Shown: positions 11,280-21,857 of the stretch, in pieces
Numbering within the stretch: position 1 is the stretch's first letter
Layout of the letters: each line of letters starts with the position of its first letter
Assembly: GCA_017591395.1 (NCBI GenBank)
Contig: WEDG01001427.1
Location: forward strand, 56,278 to 120,277
Source of the DNA: Schistocephalus solidus
Lineage: Eukaryota > Platyhelminthes > Cestoda > Diphyllobothriidea > Diphyllobothriidae
Reading direction: 5' to 3'
Length of the DNA stretch: 64,000 nucleotides
Position numbers and translations under genes: made by a program
The notes under the pieces: generated by a model
The model's database searches: none
Seen by the model: only the letters and a program-made list of their open reading frames with translations
What the model was told of the DNA's origin: nothing

Positions 11280-13110
11280 GGGGGCATCGTGGAGGTCACC
11301 AGGATATCACTGAAGTGCGGAAGATGCAGCCAGACACTCCCTTGCTGGTTACAGAGGCCGCCGAGTGATTTCAAGGCAGAAATTTCCACCCAGATCATCC
11401 TGGGTCCGTTGCGGTTCAAACCAAAGGAGAACGTTCTTAGACCGCATGGACTATGGCCGCCAGGTTCGGCTGATGCGAACGCTCGTGGTGTTACTACGGT
11501 GCCGATAGTGAAGCCGGGAAGACCTCGGGGACTTCCGAATGGGAATAATGGGAGAGTGCGAGCCCTTGAATGAAAATAATTAACAAAAAGAAATGTCACT
11601 CAACATCGACATCGCTGACTTCGCTACCTTTGCGCTATGTAGGGAGGGTTTAAGCGAGGGCTTGATCCAGACTCCCAGGTCCTTTTGGGCATCCACTTCT
11701 TTCATTGGAATGCCATTTATTCGGTTAACCGTACGATTCGAAGGATTGCTTTTCCAGACTCATTGAACGGCAAGAGCCAGTCACTTGACCATTTATGGAG
11801 TCGATTTAAGTTTGCCTGCAAGTTCTCTTCGTCAGCAGCAGTTTGAATGACGCGCCAAAGTTTGAGATCATCGGCAAACATGGCAATATCGTAGTCCAGT
11901 TCGTTGGCACAATCGTTGATGTAGACAAAGAACAAAATAGGGCCGAGAACAGAGCCTTGGGGAACACCACTCTCAACCTCAACCTTGGCCAACTGTTTGT
12001 CGCTGATATGGACAGTTTGTGTGCGGCCAATTAGGAAGTTTTCTATCCATTTCAGAATTCTACCTCTTACTCCTATGCGGTTGAGTTTATAAAGCAGGCG
12101 GTGGTGCGGTACGCTATCGAAAGCCTTTTTGAAGTCAATACAGACTGCGTGCACCGTATTTCTTTACAGCGACCGCCTCAGTCCAACGTTCTAAACAGTA
12201 GAGCGAATTTGTGACGCAGGACCTACCTCTAAGGAAACCGTGCTTGACCTCGGAAAGCAGATGATTATGTTCAAGGAACTGCATTAGTTGTTGCTTAATT
12301 ATGTTTTCCTTGATTTTGCAGCAAATTGAAGTAAGGCTGACTGGTCGATAATTGTTTGCGAAGACCCGGCTTCCACCCTTATAGAGCGGCGTAATCCATG
12401 CGGATTTCTAATCGGCTGATAGACCTCCAGTCTCGAAGGATATTTGGAAAAGCGTAGAGAGTGGTTTTGTCAGTTCTCTCGCGAGCTCTTTCAACAGCTT
12501 GGCAGGTACTTCGTCGGGACCCGGTGACTTAGATACCTTTAACCCAAAAGGTCCTAGAGGACAATATTCTCGGTGAATTAAACAGTCTCGACTATTGTAT
12601 CCGCTTCGAAGACATCGGCAGGGTAATCGTATCTCGTTTCCTTTGTGAAAACTGACCGGAAGAATTCCGAAAAATGATCAGCCTTTGCACTCACTTCAGT
12701 AAAGTCTATGCCCTCGGTGGTCCTCAGCAGTGGTATCGGCTCCTTGTTCCGTGTATTCTGCCTGAGGTAACCTTAAAACAGTTTCGCGTTCATGGTGGCC
12801 CGGTTCAGCAGGTCCACTTCGAAATCCTGTCTTGTTCTAACAATAAGGCCCTTGACCCGATTTCTCTGCATGTTGTACACATTTAGAAATGCAGGAGTTC
12901 CGTCCGTTAGCGATTTTTTCCACAATCTCTGCTTTTTGTTAACTTCGATTTTTAAAGCCTGTGCAAGCCAACGCGGTGTGTTGGTTAACCTCTTTCTCGA
13001 AATCAGACAGCGATTTTCGATGAGCCGGTGCAGTACGTCCCGGAATGTTCCCCAGAACGCTCTCCGCTATTGTCACGCCACTGGCCTGAATGTTTGAGAA
13101 CACCGAGAGC
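11280..13110 (-). mobile_element. CR1-like LINE (family 1), 5'-truncated, degenerate
   Basis: Reading from 13,110 down: a linker typical of the EN-RT junction (RWLAQALK...NKKQRLWK), then a block around FFRSVFTKE, then a KSPGPDEVPAKLLKELARE block and NNYRPVSLTSICCKI with LLSEVKHGF near 12,200-12,560. The intact RT core follows at 12,154-11,717. After that come scrambled pieces of the C-terminal thumb (QKDLGVWIKPSLKPS around 11,650, then a decayed region to about 11,280). Frames change several times and stops occur, so the copy is dead. The 3' tail seen in sister copies is not recognisable. It matches the elements at 38.3, 41.1 and 52.0 kb. Confidence 0.85.
11717..12154 (-). pseudogene. Reverse transcriptase core of CR1-like LINE
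   Basis: This 145-codon open segment of the RT palm starts inside the domain, not at a native start codon. Motif A is CIDFKKAFDSVPHHRL with the catalytic Asp kept. Motif B is SGVPQGSVLGPILF. Motif C is MFADDLKLWR with both Asp residues kept. A KWSSDWLLPFN segment follows, as in family-1 sister copies. The catalytic triad survives, but flanking stops and frameshifts make it a pseudogene fragment. In the full element it would copy the element RNA at the target site. Confidence 0.9.
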
Positions 13111-14044
13111 TCAATAAATAGACGAAAGGTGATGAGCTAAAGATCCGCTGTCTTCTGTCAGCCCAGAATAAAGTGGTTTTCCCAGAAACCGGCTTTTCCT
13201 ACTCCTCTATCACACCCGTCGGGATAGAACACGACGCAAAATGTTTCCACTAGATACTTCCATGTCTCTCCCCCTCTCTCTCTCCTAACATAATATTCTT
13301 GGTTTTGGAGATACAGAGTCAGCGGAGTTCCGCAAATGAGCAGTAGAAGTGATCTAATGAATTCTGACGTATCTCTCTTTCATTTGCCGAAACCCAGTAT
13401 TATCTTATACACAGTTCGCTCAGAATCGAGGATGGGGTACTAGGCCCACACCGCGGCCAAGCTGTGGCTAGGTTCTAGTGGGTGCTCGCTCATCACTGGA
13501 TGTTAAGATGATATGCAGCAGTAGATGCTCCACATCCCTTCTGCTTTCGTTGCTAGGTAATCAGTCTAACGAGTGCCGACCTATATTGCATGTAGTATAA
13601 TCTTCTCCCCTGTTCAGTAGGAAAGTGGCCAGGCTGCGCAAGTTACTAGAATGGGAGGAATGCATAGTTCTTTTGGTTTCAGAGGGCAAATAACATGCTT
13701 CCCGGTATAAGACCCTGTCCCGTACAAGTTAAAAATTCTCACATAGCCTTGCTTTTAACGTAGCTTATCGTATAATGTTTTACAGAGCCCTCTGATTTTA
13801 GTGGCAAAAAGCACTCAGGCTCTGCAATCAAGTAACAGTATAGTTATATTCAATTTTTGCCCCTATCACACTGAGAAGGTGGAATATATTATGGTACTTT
13901 TTAAGTTAAATTTCGTTTATTCGAACTAGTTTTGCGTCCCACATGCCAGGTCCTACCATTCAACTCCAATAGATGCCTGTGAAGTTCTGTCTGGTGAGAT
14001 TTTTTTAGCGACGAAAGGCTAGCGTGCGTCAACAGTGAACGTCC
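13111..14044. other. No recognisable feature
   Basis: A CT-rich run lies at about 13,261-13,285. Otherwise I see no gene, RNA or repeat that I can support. Confidence 0.4.
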
Positions 14045-14240
14045 AGTCCAATGTTAGAAATGAATACGCCGAAAAAGACAAAGGAGTCTCGAATGGTCAG
14101 TTCTGGCTTATTAGCCATCATCAGCCAACCACATTAAAAACTAAGACTTTACCACTTGAAACACGAACTCGAGACATGTTTTTAGAAGTCCAACGCTCTA
14201 ACCACTGCAACAATTGCTCCTCATCTTGTCAGTTTTCAAT
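14045..14240 (-). mobile_element. tRNA-headed SINE copy with hammerhead-like core
   Basis: On the minus strand the head reads GCAGTGGTTAGAGCGTTGGACTTCTA, with an anticodon loop CTTCTAA as in tRNA-Arg(UCU). The hammerhead-like stretch on 14,083-14,130 reads GGCTGATGATGGCTAATAAG and then CCAGAACTGACCATTCGAG. Core box CTGATGA is intact, the second box GAA is intact, and stem II is five paired bases with an AATA loop. It is an isolated inverted copy just upstream of the plus-strand array. Confidence 0.7.
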
Positions 14241-14324
14241 GAGAACATTAGCTATGGTATGTATGCGCTCCCTGATTAGTTACAGGACTAATTCACTCCG
14301 CAGTGCCTCTTGGTTCACTCTCAA

Positions 14325-15838
14325 ACCCTCGGGTTGTGCAACACCTGAGGTTGGGTATGACTAGCTGAGGAATTATACTAATCCAGAAATAGCTATTCCA
14401 GACCCCCGTGTCTTTGCCGGCAATATTCATCCGTCTATTATACTATTAGCCGCTCTGAGACCCCTGTGGTGGTTCGAATGTAAAACTAAAGGCGCAACGG
14501 TAGCAGTGAGTTCACCTGGCGATCGGTGAGCGTTTACGACCGAATGCAGTCAATATTCTTGATATAAACCGGCAAGACAAAGAGCATTTTTCTTAATGCT
14601 TAGAGTGTTTAATTTCAGTTTAATGGGTCTTGGGGTTAATCCTCAGGTGGTGCACCACATGCAGCTGAGTATAACTGCCTGACGACGGCTAATAAACCTG
14701 AATTGGTCATTTCAATATCCCGTATCTTTGCCAGCAATATTAATCAGTCTATTCCTCTACTAGCTGCTTTGCGGCTGCTGGTTGGACACGAAAGTGAGCC
14801 TGAAGGCAAAACGGGTGCAGTGAGTACTGTAAACGAACGGTGAGTGTTCGCCAAAGATTGCAAGTCAATATTCGAGAGAAAAAAAACGACAAGACAATGC
14901 ACGCTTGGTTCAATGGTTAGTGTAGGTCTTCTTATCGACGGGTCCCCCGTTCGATTCCCGTGTGGTGGAATATCTGAAGTTGAGTATGACTGGCTGAGGA
15001 CGGCATTCCCATCTCCTATGCCTTTGCCGGCAATATTCATAGGCCTATTCTACTGGCTGCTGGCTGGGCACGAAGGTGAGCCTGAAGGCAGAACGGTAGC
15101 AGTGAGTTCAGCTAGCGATCGATGAGCGTTTATCAAGCAATTCAGGTCAATATTTCCGATCTAAACCGACAACACAAGTTACAATTGGTTCAATGGTAAG
15201 GGTGCTGAAATTCCGATCGCCTTTTCGATCCTCGTGTGGTGCGAAATCTTAGGTTGGTTATGACGGGCTGACGATGGCTAATAAGCCAGAAATTATAATT
15301 TCATTCTCCCTTGTCCTTGCCGGCAATATTCCCCTGCCTGTTCTACTGCTAGCCATTTTGCGGCTGCTGTCTGGGCTCGAGAGTGAGCCTTAAGGTAGAG
15401 CGGATCGTAAGAGTTCCGTTAGCGATTGGTGAGAGTTCATCAAAAAATGCAGGTCAATATTCCCGATCTAATACGACAAGTCATCAAGCCCGTGGCTCAA
15501 TGTTTAGTGCAGTGGACTTCTGGTCGTCAGGTCGCTGTTTCGATCCTCGGGTAGTGCAATACCTGGGCTTGGTATGCCAGAAATGGCCATTCCTGTCTCC
15601 CTTGTGTTTCCTTGCATTCATTAGCCTTTTCTACTTCTAGCCGCTGTGCGTCTGCTGGGGTCTCGAGATTGATCCTCAAGTCAGAGCGGAACGAGTGCGT
15701 TGTGTTAGCGATCGGTGAGCGCACTTCGACGAATGCAGGTCAATATTCCCGATGTAAACCGGCAAGAAAACGATCCGGTGGCTCAATAGTTAGAGCGTTG
15801 GAATTCTGATCAACGGGTCGCAGGTTCAATTCAATCAA
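14325..15838 (+). repeat. Head-to-tail array of tRNA-SINE units
   Basis: About five units of 280-313 bp lie in one orientation with no spacer. A-box-like heads occur at about 14,592, 14,905, 15,185, 15,492 and 15,777 (variants of GGCTCAATGGTTAGAGCG), and B-box-like GTTCGAT.C follows in most. Each unit then carries GGTTGGGTATGACTGGCTGA, CTTTGCCGGCAATATTC, a hairpin AGCCGC.GTGCGGCT, the segment GAGTGAGCCT.AAGGCAGAGCG, GCGATCGGTGAGCGTTCATC, and ends in CCGATCTAAACCGGCAAGACAA before the next head. The first unit lacks its head and the last is a head only. Units differ by many substitutions and by internal deletions inside the hammerhead-like segment, so the array is old. Confidence 0.85.
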
Positions 15839-17208
15839 TCTTCTTTTCACTGCATTCCCCATGCTTTTAAGGATAATTAAAGGTTATGGCTTAAGAGCCA
15901 GCCTAAAAGCCGAACTAGAGCTATACCTCCCCATTATATCTTAAAACCTTCATACCACGAGTATATGTACCGCTTTGAAATGTAGCGCACGGCCGCCTGT
16001 ATTACCCGGGTGGGTTCATGCATCAGCATGCCGCTAATCGCTCTATTGTCATTGAAGGATTGAAATGTTTACTACCTTTTTCTTTTAATAGACTCTAAAC
16101 CCTGAACCGTCAACCACAACAGAAAGGTTCAATTTTGTCCTACAATCAGGATGTATCGATGAAAGTAACTTCTATGCTGCAGCAGTCTTGGCTTCGGCCG
16201 ACAGAAAGGCGAGCCCACTAGCACTAGTGGATAGAGCGCATGACTTAAATGCTCACCGGCCACCGAACTCAAGTTCAGATTTCGGGTACTTCAGCAACTT
16301 CGGTTAAGGTGTGGCCGGGTGATGATAGCTAATGAGTCAGATGTAGCCATTGTAACGGTTCTGGATGGAAGGCATCCTTGTTTCTGAATACTATGGCCAA
16401 AATCGCCTTTAACATTCAACCAGGCTGGCGAAGCTGACAGTTGGAAAGCATTTGAAATAACGTGTTCTTTATAATTTTTTGACTATTGCTTTACGGGTCG
16501 TAACGAGCGATCAGCTGAACAGTACGTAGGCGGTTACAGACGGTTCCTCGTGCTGGAGTGTTTGTAATTAACAATTGCTTTACACAATATTAGCGTGATG
16601 ACTAGGCCCCTTTTAACCAATCCTTGAAGTAACTCCCTCTCCTTGGTTTGGATTCATGTGCCAGTCTACATTTTTTCAAATGAAAGTACGGGTTGTCAAA
16701 TATAAAAGTTGTGATTTTCACAAAATGCCGAAGCGCGCACGCTTTGCTGGAAGCTAATTCGCGTATCGTTCCAATACGCTCAATCGTGGTCTTATCCGGC
16801 GCTCAGATTTTCACCTCGCTTAACCAGAACGCGTCGCTTTACAAGGAAAAACTACAAGCAGGTTACTAGTGTGAGGTGGCTAACGCCCACGCAGGCTAAA
16901 CATCTTGCACGTTCCGTCACGTCAAGTGCAGCCTATCTGAGCAGATGGTAGGGTTCAAAATGCACTGCAATGAACCCTGTGCGTTACCTCACATACAGGT
17001 TCTTGTGTACCGTAACAACACCCATGACCTGAAGTCTCAGAGAAACTATGGTTTTCACTGGTAGAATGCCTTCGACGTCTTCCTGGAACGTGACGGCTCC
17101 ACACGTGACTGGGACGGAGTGCTGCCTCACCACCCATCGAATATTATATGCTGCACTATATAACAATCTAACTGGTAAACTGGAGATTTTTGATACAGTT
17201 TTACATAG
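15839..17208. other. Mostly unassigned DNA with a weak SINE trace
   Basis: A degenerate SINE-like piece lies at about 16,205-16,400 (AGTGGATAGAGCGCATGACT, later GATGATAGCTAATGAGTCAGA). Both strands are open around 16,984-17,166 without supporting exon signals. Nothing else is recognisable. Confidence 0.35.
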
Positions 17209-17381
17209 TCAAACAGCTTTAGCGTACTGACTCAAAGAGGATCGCTATCCAGACAGGCATCTACATTAGAATACGTGTTACCAGGAGGGGTTCTCCTTTG
17301 GAAACATCTCACTGTGCTCCTAAGACAAATGCAAGATGGTCTGCTACGAGCTCCAACTCGGTTAATAAAGTGGCTGGAAAC
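17209..17381 (+). CDS. Candidate internal exon, unrecognised protein
   Basis: A splice-acceptor-like ACAGTTTTACATAG precedes a 57-codon open stretch that includes TLEYVLPGGVLLWKHL and RLIKWLE. The stretch ends at GAAAC followed by the donor-like GTATGT. It would enter in phase 0 and leave in phase 2. Composition is protein-like, with a mix of hydrophobic and charged residues and no low complexity. I do not recognise the family and found no neighbouring exon that joins it. The opposite strand here is also partly open. It could be chance. Confidence 0.25.
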
Positions 17382-17389
17382 GTATGTAT

Positions 17390-18100
17390 AGGAAAAACAT
17401 GTACTGGCTGAATGAAGGCAGAATAAGTCTGAAACAGCATTGCAAAATATACCTAAAGCTCTATCTACAAACTCTATGCCAAATTCCCTACGGCTAATTC
17501 TTATGATCAAATATTGGTAAATTTGAAGAATCAAATCAGACATGAACATATTCGAAATATTTTTGCCGGAACGTTTATCATACATCCCAGGGAAACTAAT
17601 TGTAGGCGGAGACAATCAGGTAATCTAAGTCTCACTTGGGAAAAAATGCTGTTTTATACGCGAGCTTCTTATCTGCATTTCTGCATTCATAGGAAAGGTA
17701 TCCCTTCTTCCAGCAGAAAATGTGGGAAGAAGTAAGGTTTTATCAAATGAGCACAAAAAATAATATTTTCCTGTATGGCTTCAATAAAACATATTTGAAT
17801 TTATAAGAGCATCACAAATGCATGCTACATAATTAGTCATTTTAACAGCTTAGTCGTTTTAGGCGGCTGGTAAGCTCGTTCAAAGCCGGCATTCTGACGT
17901 GATTGCACGATGATTAATCTTACAATTCAACTGAAGTAATTTTTTAGAATCAAAAGCATATTTCAGAATTTCAGTTGGCATTTTATTATGGTAAATCTAC
18001 TTTACTTCCATACACTGCATGTATACAGTCGTCCGATCTACCTGGTTAATAATCCACAGTAACTCTCGTCACTTACCTTGCCAAGCTACGCGAATGAAAC
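17390..18100. other. No recognisable feature
   Basis: AT-rich sequence with short frames only (for example 17,514-17,735 on the plus strand). Confidence 0.4.
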
Positions 18101-18104
18101 TTTC

Positions 18105-18202
18105 TTAGTAGAGGATTTTGGCAGATTTGAATAATTTCTTTGACTCACTTGTGAAAAACTCGGTCAAATAAATTATTCAAATCTGCCAAAATCCTCTACT
18201 AA
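18105..18202. repeat. Long near-perfect inverted repeat (hairpin)
   Basis: Two 33-nt arms, 18,105-18,137 and 18,170-18,202, are exact reverse complements (TTAGTAGAGGATTTTGGCAG...). After one mismatch, TTTGAC and GTCAAA extend the pairing by six more base pairs and leave a loop of about 18 nt. The central segment 18,139-18,163 is the reverse complement, at 24 of 25 positions, of 18,448-18,472, which follows the tRNA-like sequence downstream. The function is unknown. Confidence 0.95.
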
Positions 18203-18365
18203 TTAATTGTGCCTGGTAGTCATCTGGTGGATTCTAGATTGATTGCTTAGGAAATCCTGCTTGGGCAGTCAGCTTGCTGTATCAGAATTGGTGGATTCCA
18301 TACGTTGCAGTAGGCTGGGCGGGTAACTTGACCCAAGTGTGATTAAACTCAAGGCTCCCGGTGGG

Positions 18366-18446
18366 GCCTCGTAGCTCAGTTGGCTAGAGCGTTTGCTGTA
18401 CTAAAGCCTTCTCCTTGCTGGCGTGGGTTCGAATCCCACCGAGGCA
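18366..18446 (+). tRNA. tRNA-like sequence (pseudo-tRNA or SINE head)
   Basis: The A box TAGCTCAGTTGGCTAGAGCG and the T arm with B box (GTGGG TTCGAAT CCCAC) are perfect. The acceptor ends GCCTCG and CGAGGC pair, with the base adjoining the D arm mismatched. The anticodon arm does not fold normally: GTTTGCTGTACTAAAGC is followed by about 14 extra bases before the T arm. A GTA triplet (Tyr) could be the anticodon if the extra bases were a broken variable arm. I favour a tRNA pseudogene or the head of a second SINE family over a working tRNA. Confidence 0.45.
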
Positions 18447-18449
18447 GCC

Positions 18450-20084
18450 GAGTTTTTCACAAGTGGGTCAAAAAACTTTCTTACGCAAATGCGGAGGTCC
18501 TCAACGAATTGAAACCTTGAAGGGACCCATAACTCTAGGATGGCGAATACATGTCTCGCACCGCCTGAAAAGGTTTTGCGAACTTAGCACTGGTAGGAAT
18601 CCAAAAGTGGCACGCAGCATAATATTAGCTAACGCGTCATTTTTTAGATTTACAGCCATCCTTCCCCTCTAGCCCTGGTGAGAGCTTTTTTATCATACGT
18701 AGCAGTTTTCATCGACCTGGTGGCATTCACATGGCTTAATATTTTTATGCCGTCGCGTAGTCTAACCTGACATAATTTAATACACTAATTCTCAAAAGCT
18801 CTTTGGTTCGCAACAATCCCGAGACGATCAAAGTATTTATAAATGAAAAAAAGTATACGAACCCTTTGGTAAATTTAGTCTTGTGTCAGTCGTTCGACGT
18901 AAGTCGAAAATTGCTTATTGTTGTAACAATCTAAAGTTACGGGTAGGTCCCAAGATTTAAATTTCCTGAGTGTCACAACACGCACTTGCCACCTGCGGCC
19001 ATAGGCAATGATCCCAGAGTGAAATAAGACAATAAAATAAATGTCCTCAATTTACTTCAGAGGAGACAATCTGAAGTGAGGATAGGTTGGGTAATCACTC
19101 CCCACTTGTAGGCTACGAAAATCCTGAGGAATTAAAAACTTGACTAAAATATAGCAACTTTCCAAATCTTAGCCAAATTAACATCAAATGTGTTTTTCAT
19201 TTACCCCGTCCAAAACACAGGCGGCTCATGGTGCAGTCTTTGGAAGTTTTCTAAAATCTACAATTTTACTGCTAATTGTTGTCTTTTTAGTAATGTGCCG
19301 TAACGTTCGTAGATCACACCCTTGACCCCTATGGTTCACGCATACATTAACTCGGGTGCAACGTCAAGTGCCGGTAGCAGAGGTGCAACTTCGTATACAT
19401 CAATTATAAGGAACTCCAGACTCGTAAAGATTTCAAAAATCGAGGATAAGTCTGAAATTCTCAGTGGTGGAGCAACCAAAGTCTTAATTTAAAAATGAAA
19501 GAAATGATACTTTTAATGTTTCCTGAATGTTTCTCGGGTTTCGTACATAATACTGCCCTTGTTAACGCTTTGATGCGAAGACCTGCAACTATTCATCCAT
19601 TTCAAAAACATTAACGTCAATTAGCTGAAAATTACATAGGACAGACTTTTGAGTTCGATAAGAGAAAGTCTTTTCAAAAAACAGATCTCTTGAAAAAGCA
19701 CAACAATAACTTTCACTAAAAAACAGAGGTGAAAAATTTCTAAATATTTTAAAATGATAATAGTGCAGAAGACGGAATTCATTAAAAAGAGTCATAAGGT
19801 AAGCTAGTGGTTTAGTAATGTCAAAGGCATATGAGTAAAAATTTTAAGTTATAGAGGGCGATCACTGTGGAAAATACAACTTATCAGGATCAGTTCCTGA
19901 GCTTAAAAGCGGCTACTGGCGTGAACGTTGGTTGTTTTCGAAGAACATGAAATCCTGAAAACGTAAAATGAAAGGAGTTGGTTAAAGATGGAAAAGCGAG
20001 CATGGATTTATCCTAGATATTATATTTTTAAGTGGAGTATGTGCGGTTCTGTAACCTTTACGGCAGATAATCATTGGCTCGTCT
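18450..20084. other. No recognisable feature
   Basis: Unremarkable AT-rich sequence. A 68-codon minus-strand frame at 19,589-19,795 has no family resemblance. Confidence 0.4.
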
Positions 20085-20245
20085 TGCAGTGGCGCAGTGG
20101 GTTAGAGCGTTGGACTTTTAATGAACAGGTGCACCGCCTGAGGTTAGGTATGACTTGCTGATGACGGCTAATGAGCCAGAAACTGTCTTTGCAGTCTGCC
20201 TTATCTTTGTCGGCAATGTTTATCTCTCAGCAGTTTGTTGGTGTA
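20085..20245 (+). mobile_element. tRNA-headed SINE copy, 3'-truncated
   Basis: The head GCAGTGGCGCAGTGGGTTAG continues into AGCGTTGGACTTTTAATG. At 20,152-20,196 lies GACTTGCTGATGACGGCTAA then TGAGCCAGAAACTG. CTGATGA and GAAA are intact and GGCT/AGCC pair around an AATG loop. The copy ends after CTTTGTCGGCAATGTTTATC. Confidence 0.7.
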
Positions 20246-20424
20246 CAGTGGCCGTCGTCAAGCCAAAAAATCATTGGCTCCCTCTGATGTCAGGTCTAAA
20301 ATAGATCTTCGTTTTTGGTCTTGAAGCTCCAAGTAAACAGCCGGTGCGAGCTGCTGAGTAGCTTCAAGGTGAAACCATAAACGCCTGTTCCCGTCCCACA
20401 ACCAGGATAAAGCTACGACAGAAT

Positions 20425-20550
20425 TTTGGTTCGTAGGTCAAGTGTTACAGCGTTCGATGACCAACTGACAGGGATCTAAATCAAATTCTCTCCCTCTAGA
20501 AATGACCATTACAGTCTTTTTCGCTAATACTGATTCCCAGTAAAATTATC
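20425..20550 (+). mobile_element. Highly decayed SINE copy
   Basis: TAGGTCAAGTGTTACAGCG resembles the SINE A box, and AGAAATGACCATTACAGTC followed by TTTTTCGCTAATACTGATTCC follows the order of the SINE body. Too eroded to define ends. Confidence 0.4.
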
Positions 20551-21824
20551 TGCGCTGTAGTTTTGAAATCAATTTTTGACGAAGATTGAACTAGAAGCTT
20601 GGTTCTAAAAAAGTACGCTTTAGTGGAGTCATTTCAGCAAAACCCTTTTCAACGTCATTTTTTTTGAGAACGATTACTGCGAGCGCCAACACCAATTTGC
20701 AAACAAAAAGCCCTAACCTGGAAAATGTGAAAGCGTACGACAGTAAGTAGCAATATATGGAATGAAATTTATAATTTTTAGATACAAAAGTCACAGCTGT
20801 TTCTTCTTTGTAAAATGACGTCAGTCAGGAGTATGTCGCGGCGGACTTAAACAATGTTGACGTTGTCCTTAAGCTAGGAGTATTTCGAGAGTCTACAGGC
20901 AACAGAGAAATCTGTAAGAGGAAGGCTGCACTGGTTGCATGGTACGCAGTTAAACAATTAGCAATTAAGTAAGGTTTCGAAATTTTTCTTAAAAGTAAGC
21001 AGTGAAATGGCACAAATTAATGATAAGAAAGAAAAAGCAGATCAGTCGAATTTTTTGGCCTTAATGGACAAATCAGGTGCCACAGTGAGTCGTGATCCGT
21101 ACACTACAGGTCAAGTTTGAATGATTATGAATTCTGCAACAGATCTCATGGTCGGCCATATCTCTCCGATTAAGGTCGAAGATGAAGCCAGTGGTTTAGG
21201 GGACAGTTTCAATTACCCTCAAACTATATTTAGGTCAAAAGAGAAAAACGAAATAGCAATCAGGTGCGCAGCCTTCGTTAGAATTCATCGAAACCTCCGG
21301 AACAAACGCAAGATCAGCCTGGAGACGAGTATGCGAGGTTGAGGTAAAACAATCCTTTGGCACGAAGTTCATACATGGCCTGTACGCTCAGAAGACATCC
21401 GCCTCTTGAGTTTGTTCCACTGATGGTATATGCCATCAGTTCGCTAAAGGATGGCTTCAAAGGCAGTTCGGAGAGCAACCCCTCAACTGTGTTTCCTTAC
21501 TTGCTGTTCAAAATGGTTCGGCAGTGTTGCGCTCATCTGAAGACGAAAGTGTACGGAGTTTCAACTCCACCAAACCTTACCACGGCTGTAAGGTGAAAGC
21601 GGGAAAAGCTAACCCCAGGTACAAATCTGCTCTTGTCTGCCGTGTCAACTAGTTCACCTTCGTTCGAGAACAACTTCAGTGGGAAGGGTTCAAGCCTAAT
21701 GCTGTGAGTTGACCAAAAGAGGCATAATAAATGTCATCAGAAGAGCAAAACGATAAAAAATAGTCGTGTATTTTGGGATTCTTATGACCGCAGAAGAGGC
21801 GGTTCAATCTTCAAGACACTGAGG
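20551..21824. other. No gene recognised; scramblase 3' flank at the right edge
   Basis: Scattered frames such as 21,121-21,342 (+) have no recognisable homology. The last part, just below 21,825, should hold the scramblase 3' UTR on the minus strand. I see no clear AATAAA close to the stop. Confidence 0.35.
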
Positions 21825-21857
21825 TTAGCGCTGCATAAATTCCAACTCAAAGAACTT
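21825..21857 (-). CDS. PLSCR: Scramblase last exon
   Basis: A TTTGCTTCTGCTGTGGATAG acceptor precedes 33 nt coding KFFELEFMQR and a TAA stop. This fits the usual scramblase ending, in which a short F-rich tail closes the membrane helix. It is the least certain exon because it is so short. Confidence 0.65.
   Translation of the reverse strand, partial: KFFELEFMQR

Noticed and set aside
16984..17166. Possible minus-strand exon (VPVTCGAVTFQEDVEGILPV)
   Set aside because: Protein-like, but the plus strand is equally open, no good acceptor is visible and no family is recognised.
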